64,000 nt of DNA from assembly GCA_016717205.1 (NCBI GenBank), contig JADKGC010000001.1, positions 992,001 to 1,056,000 of the forward strand, written 5' to 3'. Below are positions 18,256 through 26,314 of the stretch, piece by piece (position 1 is the first letter of the stretch; every line of letters begins with the position of its first letter). Origin of the DNA: Candidatus Flexifilum breve. GTDB taxonomy: Bacteria > Chloroflexota > Anaerolineae > Aggregatilineales > Phototrophicaceae. The notes under the pieces were generated by a model, which was not told the origin of the DNA, searched no databases, and saw only the letters and a program-made list of their open reading frames with translations. The translations under genes and the position numbers were made by a program.

Positions 18256-18542
18256 GCACTGAGAGCTTCAGCCAACTGCTCACGCTGTATTCGTGGTTTC
18301 CGTTGGCGGCGCTGCTGTTCTTCCTGCTCTTGATCGCGCGGCTGTATGAGCGCTTCTCCGGGGAGAAAACGCGCTACCGCCTGTTCGTGATCCCGATTGT
18401 GCTGTTCGGGATCTACACGGTGTACCAGACGAATCAGGCGTCCGGCGACAGCTTCATCATGGGGCTGCTGCCGGCGGTGGGTGGGCTGCTCTTAATCGGA
18501 TTGTGCGTTCAGTTGTACCGCAAGATGATGGATCACACGTAA
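18252..18542 (+). CDS. Small membrane protein, three predicted spans
   Basis: 96 residues starting with GTG 18252, overlapping the stop of the previous gene. Hydrophobic stretches at about 12-29, 44-58 and 68-86 predict three membrane helices with basic loops (RLYERFSGEKTRYR, LYRKMMDHT). No family recognised. Together with the next gene it forms a pair of similar-sized three-span proteins in the secA unit. Function unknown. Confidence 0.6.
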   Translation: MSTESFSQLLTLYSWFPLAALLFFLLLIARLYERFSGEKTRYRLFVIPIVLFGIYTVYQTNQASGDSFIMGLLPAVGGLLLIGLCVQLYRKMMDHT

Positions 18543-18550
18543 GGTGCTGC

Positions 18551-18844
18551 ATGCAAGCCATCGGTCAGTTGGGGATAGTCTTCGCCTTGATCGTCCTCGC
18601 CCAATTGAGCAAGCAGCTCGGCATGATGACGCATGCCAAACCTTACTATCGCGGTTTCTATGTGGCGGCGGCGCTGCTGCTGGTGAGCAGCGCCGTTCGC
18701 CTCCTCAATGACTTTCTTCTCCGGCAAGATACCTCCCAGATCGGTTGGGTCATCCTGTATGACGGCCTGCCCGCCATCGCGATCAGCCTCGGCGTGGTCG
18801 TCGCGTGGCGCTATTGGAGCTGGCTTCTCGCCGAACGGGATTAA
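18551..18844 (+). CDS. Small membrane protein, three predicted spans
   Basis: 97 residues from ATG 18551, eight bases after the preceding stop. Membrane helices at about 5-22, 35-52 and 68-88. The similar size and topology to 18252-18542 suggests two subunits of one membrane complex, though sequence identity between them is not obvious. Last gene of the secA unit; the next 366 bases are non-coding and hold two family B palindromes. Confidence 0.6.
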   Translation: MQAIGQLGIVFALIVLAQLSKQLGMMTHAKPYYRGFYVAAALLLVSSAVRLLNDFLLRQDTSQIGWVILYDGLPAIAISLGVVVAWRYWSWLLAERD

Positions 18845-18907
18845 GCGCACCGGCACATCCGCGGTTGCTGATCCCACCCCCGACGAGGGGCAGGTTTTCA
18901 ATTGTAG

Positions 18908-18927
18908 GGACGAGGCATGCCTCGTCC
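18908..18927. repeat. Family B palindrome
   Basis: GGACGAGGCATGCCTCGTCC, perfect 20-bp palindrome, preceded by TTGTAG. Identical core at 19010, 41871 and 48869. Confidence 0.9.
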
Positions 18928-19009
18928 TCCTTGGCTAACACGGCTGTCACCCAGTTTGGAAAAGCTCTTTTGCCTTCATCGATGACAGGATTTTTGTCTA
19001 GGAAAGACA

Positions 19010-19029
19010 GGACGAGGCATGCCTCGTCC
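19010..19029. repeat. Family B palindrome
   Basis: Same 20-bp core as 18908-18927, followed by CTACAG, so the flank is on the opposite side. Confidence 0.9.
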
Positions 19030-19211
19030 CTACAGGGTTTTGGCTGAGCTGAGGGGGTGAGGTTGCCTCTTGCCAGCCACCCCAACGACCTAAACACCCT
19101 TCCCCTAGCCAACACCCCAGAAATTGGCTCACCTGTTCGGACGGCCTTCATTGGCAGAACAGGGTTATAGCGTATATAGTAAGTAAAAATCGCTGCTAGA
19201 GAGTAACCTCA

Positions 19212-20249
19212 TTGATCAACGATGATTTGATCGCCACCGCGCGCGCCCTCCCCAAAATAGAGCTGCATCGCCATCTCGAAGGGTCGCTGCGTCTCGAAAC
19301 CCTCATCGGCATTGCGCTGGAATATGAGCTGACCCTGCCCGCCTTCAGTGCGGAGACGCTGCGCCCGTACGTGCAGATGATGCCGGACGAGGAGCGATCC
19401 TCCAAGCGATTTCTCGGCAAATTCGCCGTGCTGCGCCAGTTCTACCGCTCCGAGCAGGTCATCAAGCGGGTGACGCAGGAAGTCATCGCGGACGCCGCCG
19501 CCGACAACATCAAATACATGGAACTGCGCTTCACCCCGCAGGCGCTCAACAATATTATGCACTGCGACTATGCGACGGTCGTCGACTGGGTGTGCGCCGC
19601 GACCAAAGACGCCTGCGCGCAGCACGACATCACCGTCAAGCTCATCCTGTCGATGAACCGCCATGAGAGCGTCGGCATCGGCGAACTGGTCTTGCAGGCG
19701 GCGCTCGACTACCAGCAGGCGGGCGTAGTCGGCATTGATCTGGCGGGTCAGGAAGATGGCTATTCCGGCCTGCCCTTCAGCGATCTGTTTCAGGATGCGA
19801 AAGCCGCCGGGCTCGGCGTGACGATCCACGCGGGCGAATGGTCGGGCGCGGCGAATGTGCGCGAAGCCGTCGAACAGTTGAACGCGGATCGCGTCGGGCA
19901 CGGCATCCGCGCCTTCGAAGACGCCAACGTGGTCGCGCTGCTGCGCGAACGCGGCACGGTGCTGGAAGTGTGCCCGCAGAGCAACATCGACAGCGGCGTC
20001 GTGGAAACGTACGGGGTTCATCCGCTGCTGCCGCTCTACCGGAGCGGTGTCAAGACGACCATCAACACCGACGACCCGCTCATCTCTGACATCACCCTCA
20101 GCGACGAATTCGCGAATACCATGCAGCACGGCGGCCTGACGCTGGCCGACGTGAAAGCACAAACGCTCACCGCGGCTCGCTCCGCCTTCCTCCCCGAAGC
20201 TGAGCGCCGCGCACTCGTGGCACAGTTCGAAACATGGTTCAACGCATGA
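19212..20249 (+). CDS. add: Adenosine deaminase
   Basis: 345 residues, the normal length. It deaminates adenosine to inosine in purine salvage. Zinc ligands and catalytic residues are recognisable: ELHRHLEGS with H19 and H21, IHAGEWSG at about 206, RVGHGIRA, CPQSN, and INTDDPLIS with the catalytic aspartate. Start is a TTG at 19212; no ATG precedes the conserved block, and AGAGAG lies about nine bases upstream. Overlaps the next gene by ATGA, so the two are coupled. Confidence 0.94.
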   Translation: MINDDLIATARALPKIELHRHLEGSLRLETLIGIALEYELTLPAFSAETLRPYVQMMPDEERSSKRFLGKFAVLRQFYRSEQVIKRVTQEVIADAAADNIKYMELRFTPQALNNIMHCDYATVVDWVCAATKDACAQHDITVKLILSMNRHESVGIGELVLQAALDYQQAGVVGIDLAGQEDGYSGLPFSDLFQDAKAAGLGVTIHAGEWSGAANVREAVEQLNADRVGHGIRAFEDANVVALLRERGTVLEVCPQSNIDSGVVETYGVHPLLPLYRSGVKTTINTDDPLISDITLSDEFANTMQHGGLTLADVKAQTLTAARSAFLPEAERRALVAQFETWFNA

Positions 20250-21106
20250 TCCAACTGGGCGAGTTTCAACTATCGCTGATCAACGACTGCTCGATTCAGG
20301 TCGATACGGGCGGCGCGTTCGGCCTCGTGCCGCGCGCGCTCTATCAAGACCTGATGCCCGTCGATGTGGCGACGAACACCGTCCCCATGACGCATCACGC
20401 GCTGCTCATCCAGACGGGGACGCAGAACATCCTCGTAGATGTGGGCTACGGCGACAAACTGAGCGACAAGCAGAAGGCGTTCATGCAGTTGCAGCGCCCC
20501 GACGGCGGCTTGATCGGCGGGCTGGCGCGGGTGGGACTGAAGCCGGAAGACATTCATCTGGTGATCGACACGCACCTGCACAACGATCACTGCGGCGGCA
20601 ACACCACGCTGATCGACGGGCTGCCCGTCGCCGTGTTCCCCAACGCCGAATACGTGGTGCAGCGCCGCGAGTTTGAGGACGCCATGCGCCCCAACGAGCG
20701 CACGCGCGCCACCTACATCCTCGACAACTATGAGTCGTTGGTCGCCAGCGGACAAATGCGCCTGCTCGACGGCGACACCGAACTCGCGCCGGGGATCATC
20801 GGGATCGTGTCGCCGGGACACACACCCGGTCACATGAGCGTGCGCCTGCACAGCGGCGGGCAGTGGGCGGCCTTCGTGTGTGACCTCGCCTCCTACGCCA
20901 TTCACTTTGAGCGCCTCGGCTGGATGACGGGTTACGACGTCGAACCGCTGGTCACGCTGGAGAGCAAGCGCGTGTGGCAGGCGTGGGCGCTGGAAACGGA
21001 CGCCCTGCTCATCTTCCCGCACGACCCGCTGCGCCCCATGGGTCGCCTCACCGAAGACGCCAAAGGCCGCCGCCTCGTCGTCAAGGTCGACGAGCCGTAC
21101 GTGTAA
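20246..21106 (+). CDS. MBL-fold metallo-hydrolase
   Basis: 286 residues from ATG 20246, which overlaps the add stop as ATGA; another ATG at 20234 is less likely. The metallo-beta-lactamase metal site is present as DTHLHNDHCGG near residue 107, HTPGHMS near 195, and an aspartate in VCDLAS. Closest in style to the AHL-lactonase/quorum-quenching-like group of MBL hydrolases, but substrate cannot be told from sequence. Cotranscription with adenosine deaminase hints at nucleotide or nucleoside hydrolysis; that is inference. Confidence 0.87.
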   Translation: MIQLGEFQLSLINDCSIQVDTGGAFGLVPRALYQDLMPVDVATNTVPMTHHALLIQTGTQNILVDVGYGDKLSDKQKAFMQLQRPDGGLIGGLARVGLKPEDIHLVIDTHLHNDHCGGNTTLIDGLPVAVFPNAEYVVQRREFEDAMRPNERTRATYILDNYESLVASGQMRLLDGDTELAPGIIGIVSPGHTPGHMSVRLHSGGQWAAFVCDLASYAIHFERLGWMTGYDVEPLVTLESKRVWQAWALETDALLIFPHDPLRPMGRLTEDAKGRRLVVKVDEPYV

Positions 21107-21337
21107 GTCGCTTTGGGATCAGATGCAAGGGGTGCGGCGATCTCTCCGGCACATCCAGATCATCCGACAGCAGATCGCAATCCCTTACCTCCATCCGAGG
21201 ATGTCAATTGGATAGCGAACATCTTCGAGCAAGTTGATGATTTGATTCTGATATCGATCAAGTATCAATAAATCGTACAGTGGCCTGTCGTCACCGTAGT
21301 GATAGCTAACGTACGCGAATAGCATGCTGGAATCATC

Positions 21338-22282
21338 TCAGCCTACGGCATCAAGTCGAAACTGTGCATTCAACTGAGACTCGCATTCCAGCACAAGCGA
21401 ATCGCCCTGTATGATTCCCATACGATGATCCTGCCATTGCGGTGGCGAATATACATCGTAGACAGTCGTGAGCTTATCAGGTGAAACGATGGGACTTCTC
21501 AAATAGTACAGGCTTCCTAACTCGGTGAGCTGTTCCAGCACATCTGTATCCAAGTCGTAAGCATGCCAATTCAGTTCGTGATCCATAAATAGGAGTCGTC
21601 TGTTTCCATCCCATTGAAGGTCACGAGGTGTTGAATCACCAAGAATAAGCTCAGAATGTGGTGGGTAGAATGCCGCACCACCTTGAAGGTTGATGAACTG
21701 AATCGGCACATTGAACCTCTTCAACTCGAAGTATGCGGCAATTTCGGAGTTAGGAGAGAGTTCATACCACCAGCTTTCGCCGTCAAAAGGTTCTGGCAAA
21801 GGGGTTCGTCGTATTTCTACCCCTCCATTCACATCAGCGGTGAAAGTGATGATCTCCGATTCAGCGAATTGAGCGAAACTTACCTGATTATCGTTGGTCC
21901 AGTGGAGATTTCTGAATTCTGCGTAACTCCCCACAAGCGATGAATGGAGATCGCCTGTCGTTAGATTCAGTATACGCAAGACCGATTGATTGTTGCCGTC
22001 AAGCTGCTCCTCGGCTAGGTAGGCAATTGAATCGCCTTCGGGTGATAAGACTGGTGTAGTACCCCGCAAGACAATGCCTGAAAAGGACGGTTGCTCATTA
22101 TCCAAATCATATAACCAGATCTGTTGCTCTCCACTATCGGTCAGAATGCGATAGACGAGAGTTTCGCCTGAAAACGAATCATCAAGTTGAATTCTAGAGA
22201 TGCATTGACTAGCGACACTCGGGACGGTCGCCGAAACCATCCACGCCCAAGCTATAAGATATACTATACGTATGCGCCTCAT
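21338..22282 (-). CDS. Secreted beta-propeller-like protein
   Basis: 314 residues starting with a signal peptide (MRRIRIVYLIAWAWMVSATVP). The body has repeated WD40/TolB-like strands: VYRILTDSGEQQIWLYDLDN, VLSPEGDSIAYL, LRILNLTTGDL, ELSPNSEIAAYF, HAYDLDTDVLEQLTELG. This suggests an extracytoplasmic beta-propeller, function unknown. The gene is noticeably richer in A and T than its neighbours and uses codons the rest of the window avoids, consistent with later acquisition. Stands alone between non-coding stretches. Confidence 0.65.
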   Translation of the reverse strand: MRRIRIVYLIAWAWMVSATVPSVASQCISRIQLDDSFSGETLVYRILTDSGEQQIWLYDLDNEQPSFSGIVLRGTTPVLSPEGDSIAYLAEEQLDGNNQSVLRILNLTTGDLHSSLVGSYAEFRNLHWTNDNQVSFAQFAESEIITFTADVNGGVEIRRTPLPEPFDGESWWYELSPNSEIAAYFELKRFNVPIQFINLQGGAAFYPPHSELILGDSTPRDLQWDGNRRLLFMDHELNWHAYDLDTDVLEQLTELGSLYYLRSPIVSPDKLTTVYDVYSPPQWQDHRMGIIQGDSLVLECESQLNAQFRLDAVG

Positions 22283-22360
22283 CCTAAACTCCTAGGAAAG
22301 GTGTGTATATCGTCACACCAAGTGGGACACCCTAGTGTGAATAGCGGGTGCGATTTTGGC

Positions 22361-22390
22361 GTAGCGGACGTGCTGAATCGCGTCCCTACG
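22361..22390. repeat. Degenerate family B element
   Basis: GTAGCGGACG ... ATCGCGTCCCTACG, related to the GGACGCGAT palindromes at 43642 and 46895 but with an eroded left arm. Confidence 0.55.
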
Positions 22391-22398
22391 AAGTCTGC

Positions 22399-22924
22399 TT
22401 ATGGCTCGCGTCCGCCCGTGAACAACCAGCTCAGGTCGTGACCGCCGTACTGGAACACCTCGCCCTGCGCCATCAACCGCTTCGCGTAGACCGCCAGCGA
22501 TTCGAACACCGCCTCATAGCCGAATTCCCGCGCCGAGCGCGCCATCTTGTACAGGCGTACCGGCCAGTGGGTCCACGCTTGTCCCGGCGCGGGCGCAGCG
22601 ACCGGAGCGGCGGTCGTGTACGTCCCAGCCCCACGCCAGCGCGCCGAGTTGGATGCCGCGCCGATGCCGCTCGACGAACTGCGGATCGGCGTTGAGTTGG
22701 GCGATCTCCGCCTCGTAGACGGTGTAGGCCTGCCCGTAGGCGCTGGAGCGCATGATCGGATACGCCCACCAGTCATAGTGGCCGTGGTGGAACTGCGACC
22801 ACTGCCCCGCCGCCGCCCACGCCTCAAAGTCGGCGATTTGCGCGGCGTGGCGGGCTGTCAGCGCGGCCACGCCCACAAATGACGGATCGGTATTCGCGCG
22901 GAGGGTCACTGGCGGGACTGCCAT
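22399..22924 (-). pseudogene. Uncharacterised gene interrupted by a frameshift
   Basis: The first frame starts at ATG 22924 (TTGAGGA ribosome site) and reads convincingly through QLGALAWGWDVHD; the continuation is found in the next frame as PAPGQAWTHWPVRLYKMARS and FGYEAVFESLAVYAKRL, ending at 22399. Joining needs one extra base removed somewhere in the GC-rich stretch about 22575-22620. The joined protein would be about 174 residues, soluble, unknown. Its start overlaps the 3' end of the preceding gene by 19 bases, so it was the third gene of the mutM unit. Either a real decay or a sequencing error. Confidence 0.6.
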
Positions 22925-23862
22925 TCCTCAATCGTGTTGGCCATGAACGCGCGGATTTCGGCGTCGGCAATGTCGCTGACCGCTTCATAAATGTGGCCGT
23001 CCACGTCGATTTCGACGCCGCCGTGCGCCGCCGGGCGCACATGGATGCTGCGCGTCGCGTAGGCGGGGGTCAGCGCCAGCTTATGCTGCAAGTAGCTCTC
23101 AATCGCCGCGGCGATATTGATTTCGGGAATCACTTCTTTGGGCGGCGCTTTGCGTCCGCGCCGCGATGTGTCAATCTGATCCGGCATCTTGAACTTGGGC
23201 AGGTCGCCCGGCAGCGGCACGGTCGGCGGAGTCGCCGTGACCGGGCGCGCCTCACTCGTCGTCACCCGCGGCGGCGGGGCAGCGGGCGGCGCGGCGCTGG
23301 GCTCGGTCGCTTCTGGCGCAGTCTCAGTCACTGCGGGCGGCGGCGACTTGACGGCGGGCGTCTCCAAGGTGACGCGGTTGCCCGAGGCCAGTTCCTTCAT
23401 CGTCAGGTTGAAGCGGCGCTTGAATTCGGGATCGGCTACGGCGGGCGGGTTGCGGTAGACCTTCGCGCCGATCTGCACCAGCAGACCGCCATCCGCCACA
23501 TCGCGCAGAATCGTCAGCACTTCGACAGCTTCCACGGCTTCGCCTTCGGTCAGGCGCAAGCGCTGCATCCCGGCGGGTCGGCTGGGCGGCGGCGCGGGCG
23601 CGACGGGCGCGCTCGTCAGCACGTCGAGATCGGGCAGGTCGGGCAGCGGCAGGTCATCCCCCGCCGACGCGTCCGACGACGGGCTGAACAGGCTGACATC
23701 CGCCATGCCGCCCGAATTCGCCACCGCGGCCTTCTGGCGCTTCTTCGACCGTTCCTGAAAGATGTAGGCGAGCACGCCGACCAAGACCACGGCTGACAGG
23801 CACAGCGTGCCGATCAGCGGAATGGGAACCTGCTGGAGAAAATCGCCGAGTCCGCTTTCCAT
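22906..23862 (-). CDS. Single-span membrane protein with proline-rich linker
   Basis: 318 residues. One membrane segment at about 15-34, followed by basic RSKKRQKA, so the C-terminal part is probably cytoplasmic. Two folded regions, about 97-165 (MQRLRLTEGEAVEAVEVL...) and 255-318 (EINIAAAIESYLQHKLALTP... to IEEWQSRQ), are joined by a Pro/Ala/Thr-rich linker at about 168-225. No family recognised. Starts four bases after mutM and overlaps the frameshifted gene downstream. Confidence 0.6.
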   Translation of the reverse strand: MESGLGDFLQQVPIPLIGTLCLSAVVLVGVLAYIFQERSKKRQKAAVANSGGMADVSLFSPSSDASAGDDLPLPDLPDLDVLTSAPVAPAPPPSRPAGMQRLRLTEGEAVEAVEVLTILRDVADGGLLVQIGAKVYRNPPAVADPEFKRRFNLTMKELASGNRVTLETPAVKSPPPAVTETAPEATEPSAAPPAAPPPRVTTSEARPVTATPPTVPLPGDLPKFKMPDQIDTSRRGRKAPPKEVIPEINIAAAIESYLQHKLALTPAYATRSIHVRPAAHGGVEIDVDGHIYEAVSDIADAEIRAFMANTIEEWQSRQ

Positions 23863-23865
23863 GAT

Positions 23866-24693
23866 TTATCCCACCTCGATCTTCTGACAGGTGGGGCAGT
23901 AATGCGTCCCACGCTGCGCCACGCGAATTTTGCTGATCGGGCTGCCGCACACCACGCACGGCAGGTCCGTTCGATCATACACATTGAAGGCCGTCTGGGC
24001 TTTGCCGGGCGTGCCGTCCGGCTTGCGATACCAGTTGATGCTCGCGCCCTCGCGGTCGATGCCCGCATCCAGCACCTGCCGGATCGTGCCAAATAAGCGC
24101 GTGATCTCGTCGTCGGTCAGGCTGTCAGCCGGGCGTTGGGGATGAATGTTCGCCAGAAACAGCGACTCATCGGCGTAAATGTTGCCCACGCCCGCTAGAA
24201 ACGCTTGATCGAGCAGGAGGGCTTTGATCGCCTTTTTGTGCTTGCGTGACCGTTCGCGCAGCACTGCCGGGGAGAAATCGTCGGAGAGGGGTTCCGGGCC
24301 GAGGGCGGGCGTCACCGCGTCAAGCTGAGCGGTCAGCGCGACGAAGCCGAACTTACGCGCGTCGGAGAAGCGCAGTTGGTGGCCGTTATCCAGCCCCAAC
24401 CGGAAGTGCAGCCAGCGATCCGCCTCCATGACGGCGTCGTCAGGGACGACATACAACCGCCCGGTCATCTTGAGATGCACCACCAGCAGATCGTGATCCA
24501 GTTGGCAGACAATGTACTTGGCGCGGCGCGTCACCGAGCGGAAGGTTTGCCCGGCGATGCGCGCCGCAAACTGCACCGGGTCAGGCGTTTTTACCGTCCG
24601 GTCGCAGTCGTACCACATCGAGGTCACCGTGCGCCCGATCAGCGGCTCGCGCAGGCCGCGGACGACGGTTTCAACTTCGGGTAATTCAGGCAT
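23866..24693 (-). CDS. mutM: Formamidopyrimidine-DNA glycosylase
   Basis: 275 residues, full length. It removes 8-oxoguanine and formamidopyrimidines and nicks the abasic site. The N-terminal MPELPEVE supplies the catalytic P2 and E3 after Met removal; KMTGRL, GVGNIYADE (helix-two-turn-helix) and the C-terminal zinc finger CVVC...CPTC are intact. First gene of a three-gene leftward unit. Confidence 0.97.
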   Translation of the reverse strand: MPELPEVETVVRGLREPLIGRTVTSMWYDCDRTVKTPDPVQFAARIAGQTFRSVTRRAKYIVCQLDHDLLVVHLKMTGRLYVVPDDAVMEADRWLHFRLGLDNGHQLRFSDARKFGFVALTAQLDAVTPALGPEPLSDDFSPAVLRERSRKHKKAIKALLLDQAFLAGVGNIYADESLFLANIHPQRPADSLTDDEITRLFGTIRQVLDAGIDREGASINWYRKPDGTPGKAQTAFNVYDRTDLPCVVCGSPISKIRVAQRGTHYCPTCQKIEVG

Positions 24694-24701
24694 AGATCCT
24701 A

Positions 24702-24760
24702 CTGAAAGTTAAATGCAGACCCATTTATTATAAAATGGAATGAGTCTGTTTAACATTCAG
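24702..24760 (-). promoter_or_regulatory. 59-bp inverted repeat between esterase and mutM
   Basis: Outer arms CTGAA-GTTAAA (from 24702) and TTTAAC-TTCAG (to 24760), middle arms CAGAC/GTCTG, inner CCATTT/AAATGG around ATTATA (24727-24732). Read leftward the centre is TATAAT, a perfect -10 about 35 bases before the mutM start. It may be the terminator of the esterase gene, the mutM promoter inside an operator, or both. Confidence 0.5.
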
Positions 24761-24763
24761 GCT

Positions 24764-25720
24764 TTAGTCCTGCGGGCGGGAATACTGCGTGAAGAAGTCC
24801 CACATCAGCGCGCTCGCTTCAATGTCGGTGTTGGTCACGCCCGCGATGAAAGCGGGGATCGGTTCGCCCGTGCCCGGCCATGTATGCCCGCCGCCCAGAA
24901 TCGTGTAGAACAGCACCTGCACATCAGCCGCGCAGCCCGTGTAGCGGATGCCCTCAACCGAGGCGGGCAGGTCGCCGATGGCTTCTGGCGTCGCTGCGCA
25001 CTCGTTGATCGCTCCCCATTCCGCGGCAAAGTCGGGCACCGACGGGAACACGCTGCCGCTCGGGTCACCGGATTCGCCGCCCGTGTACGGCACAATCGGG
25101 TCGTCCGTGCCGTGGAACAGAATCACCGGCACGGGCTGACTGGGCGTGCACGCGCCAAAGCTGTTATATGCGCCCGCCACCCCGCCAAACGCCGCGACTT
25201 TGTCGGCCATCTCACAGGCGAAGCGATAGCTCATGCCGCCGCCATTCGACAGCCCATTGATGTACACGCGGGACAGATCGATGCACAGGTCGGTCGCCAC
25301 CTGATCGATCAGCTCGGAGAGGAACTGCACATCATTCACCGCGTCTTCCGCTGCGTCAAACAGGCCGGAATTCCAGCGCAGCGGGAAGCCCGTCCCCGCC
25401 GGATACACCACGATGAAGTTTTCGCTCTCGGCGATCACATCCCAATTCGAAAAGCCTTCCTGCTGGCGCGGGTTCGACGCGAAGCCGTGCAGGCTCAGCA
25501 CCAGCGGCGTCGGCTGCGTCGGGTCATAGCTGGCCGGCACATACACGCGGTACGACCGGTCGCGTCCATCTAAGTTCAGCGTCTGATTTACCGCGCCGAC
25601 CGTGAACATCGCCCCGGCTCCACACGCACCGCTCGGCGCCTGCGCGGATACACTCAGCCCGCTGATGCCAAACACGGCAATCAATAAGCCAACAACAACG
25701 ATCCATTTTCGATTACGCAT
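24764..25720 (-). CDS. Secreted PHB-depolymerase-family esterase
   Basis: 318 residues with signal peptide (about 1-27, ending SVSAQA). The alpha/beta hydrolase core of the Esterase_phd/LpqC group is clear: RSYRVYVPASY, LVLSLHGF, the nucleophile elbow YINGLSNGGGMSY (serine near 160), FHGTDDPIVPYTGG for the acid, and GGGHTWPG for the catalytic histidine. Such enzymes hydrolyse polyhydroxybutyrate, feruloyl or acetyl esters outside the cell. Four cysteines (CGAG, DLC, CEMA, CTP) may form disulfides. Substrate unknown. Confidence 0.87.
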   Translation of the reverse strand: MRNRKWIVVVGLLIAVFGISGLSVSAQAPSGACGAGAMFTVGAVNQTLNLDGRDRSYRVYVPASYDPTQPTPLVLSLHGFASNPRQQEGFSNWDVIAESENFIVVYPAGTGFPLRWNSGLFDAAEDAVNDVQFLSELIDQVATDLCIDLSRVYINGLSNGGGMSYRFACEMADKVAAFGGVAGAYNSFGACTPSQPVPVILFHGTDDPIVPYTGGESGDPSGSVFPSVPDFAAEWGAINECAATPEAIGDLPASVEGIRYTGCAADVQVLFYTILGGGHTWPGTGEPIPAFIAGVTNTDIEASALMWDFFTQYSRPQD

Positions 25721-25804
25721 ATTGATCTCCTAACCTACCAGCAGCGATTCTACACCTCCCGCCGCCCGCACAAGGCTTTTCTCATCCTTTTCTCTCTGGA
25801 ATCA

Positions 25805-25828
25805 AAAATCAGCCCGCAGGCTGATTTT
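25805..25828 (-). terminator. Hairpin terminator of the heptad-repeat gene
   Basis: AAAATCAGCC (25805-25814), loop CGCA, GGCTGATTTT (25819-25828). Read leftward it ends in a T run, 16 bases after the stop at 25844; read rightward it also ends in TTTT. Confidence 0.85.
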
Positions 25829-25843
25829 CACGTCCGTTCAGAC

Positions 25844-26148
25844 TTATTTCTTGCCGAGCAGGCCGCCGAGCAAATCGCCCGCGCTTTTCGTGACGTCGCC
25901 CGCGTTCTTGACCACGTCGCCCGCGCTTTTCGTGACGTCGCCCGCGCTCTTGGTCACTTCCCCCGCATTCTTGACCACCGTGCCCGCGTTGTTCAGCGTA
26001 TCATTCGCGCCGACAATGCTGTCGAGCTGGCTGGCAATCGGAGCGGGCAGCTTGGTTTGAGCAAGTTGACGACCACCTCGACCGCGGTCCGCGCCGCATC
26101 CTCGGAAATATTGGCTTTCTGCGCCACCAACTGCACAATCTGATTCAT
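25844..26148 (-). pseudogene. Small heptad-repeat protein with single-base deletion
   Basis: ATG 26148 opens MNQIVQLVAQKANISEDAAR and VEVVVNLLK; after a TTT/AAA run at 26056-26058 the sensible continuation KLPAPIASQLDSIVGAND lies in another frame and runs to TAA at 25844. The span is 305 bases, one short of 102 codons, and restoring one A to the AAA run gives LLKTKLPAPIA. The corrected 101-residue protein has a helical N-terminal half and five to six seven-residue repeats of the type XAGXVXK before GGLLGKK. Its N-terminal part resembles small proteins of unknown function common in Chloroflexota. Probably a homopolymer error or a recent loss. Confidence 0.7.
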
Positions 26149-26314
26149 CGTCCGTGCCTCTCCATTTGATCGGTCAAGCGATCTTATAGCACCTGTGGAT
26201 TCATTTAGCAAATCGCCTAAAATACCTGCGTCCAAGCAAACCGAACCTGCACAAATATTCGCATCCGGCTATACTTAGAGCCCAGCAGAAGCATCAGGAA
26301 TTCCACAAATCGTT

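Larger units (their letters stand above)
18845..19211. other. Intergenic region with paired family B palindromes
   Basis: No convincing gene. It contains two copies of the same 20-bp palindrome about 100 bases apart in opposite flank orientation (GTAG before the first, CTAC after the second), so the whole 18904-19033 segment looks like one unit bounded by inverted ends. Nothing else recognised up to the adenosine deaminase start. Confidence 0.6.

Noticed and set aside
18903..19034. Possible CRISPR-like repeat-spacer arrangement of the two identical palindromes
   Set aside because: Only two copies, in a palindromic rather than direct-repeat setting, with about 80 bases between and no cas genes.
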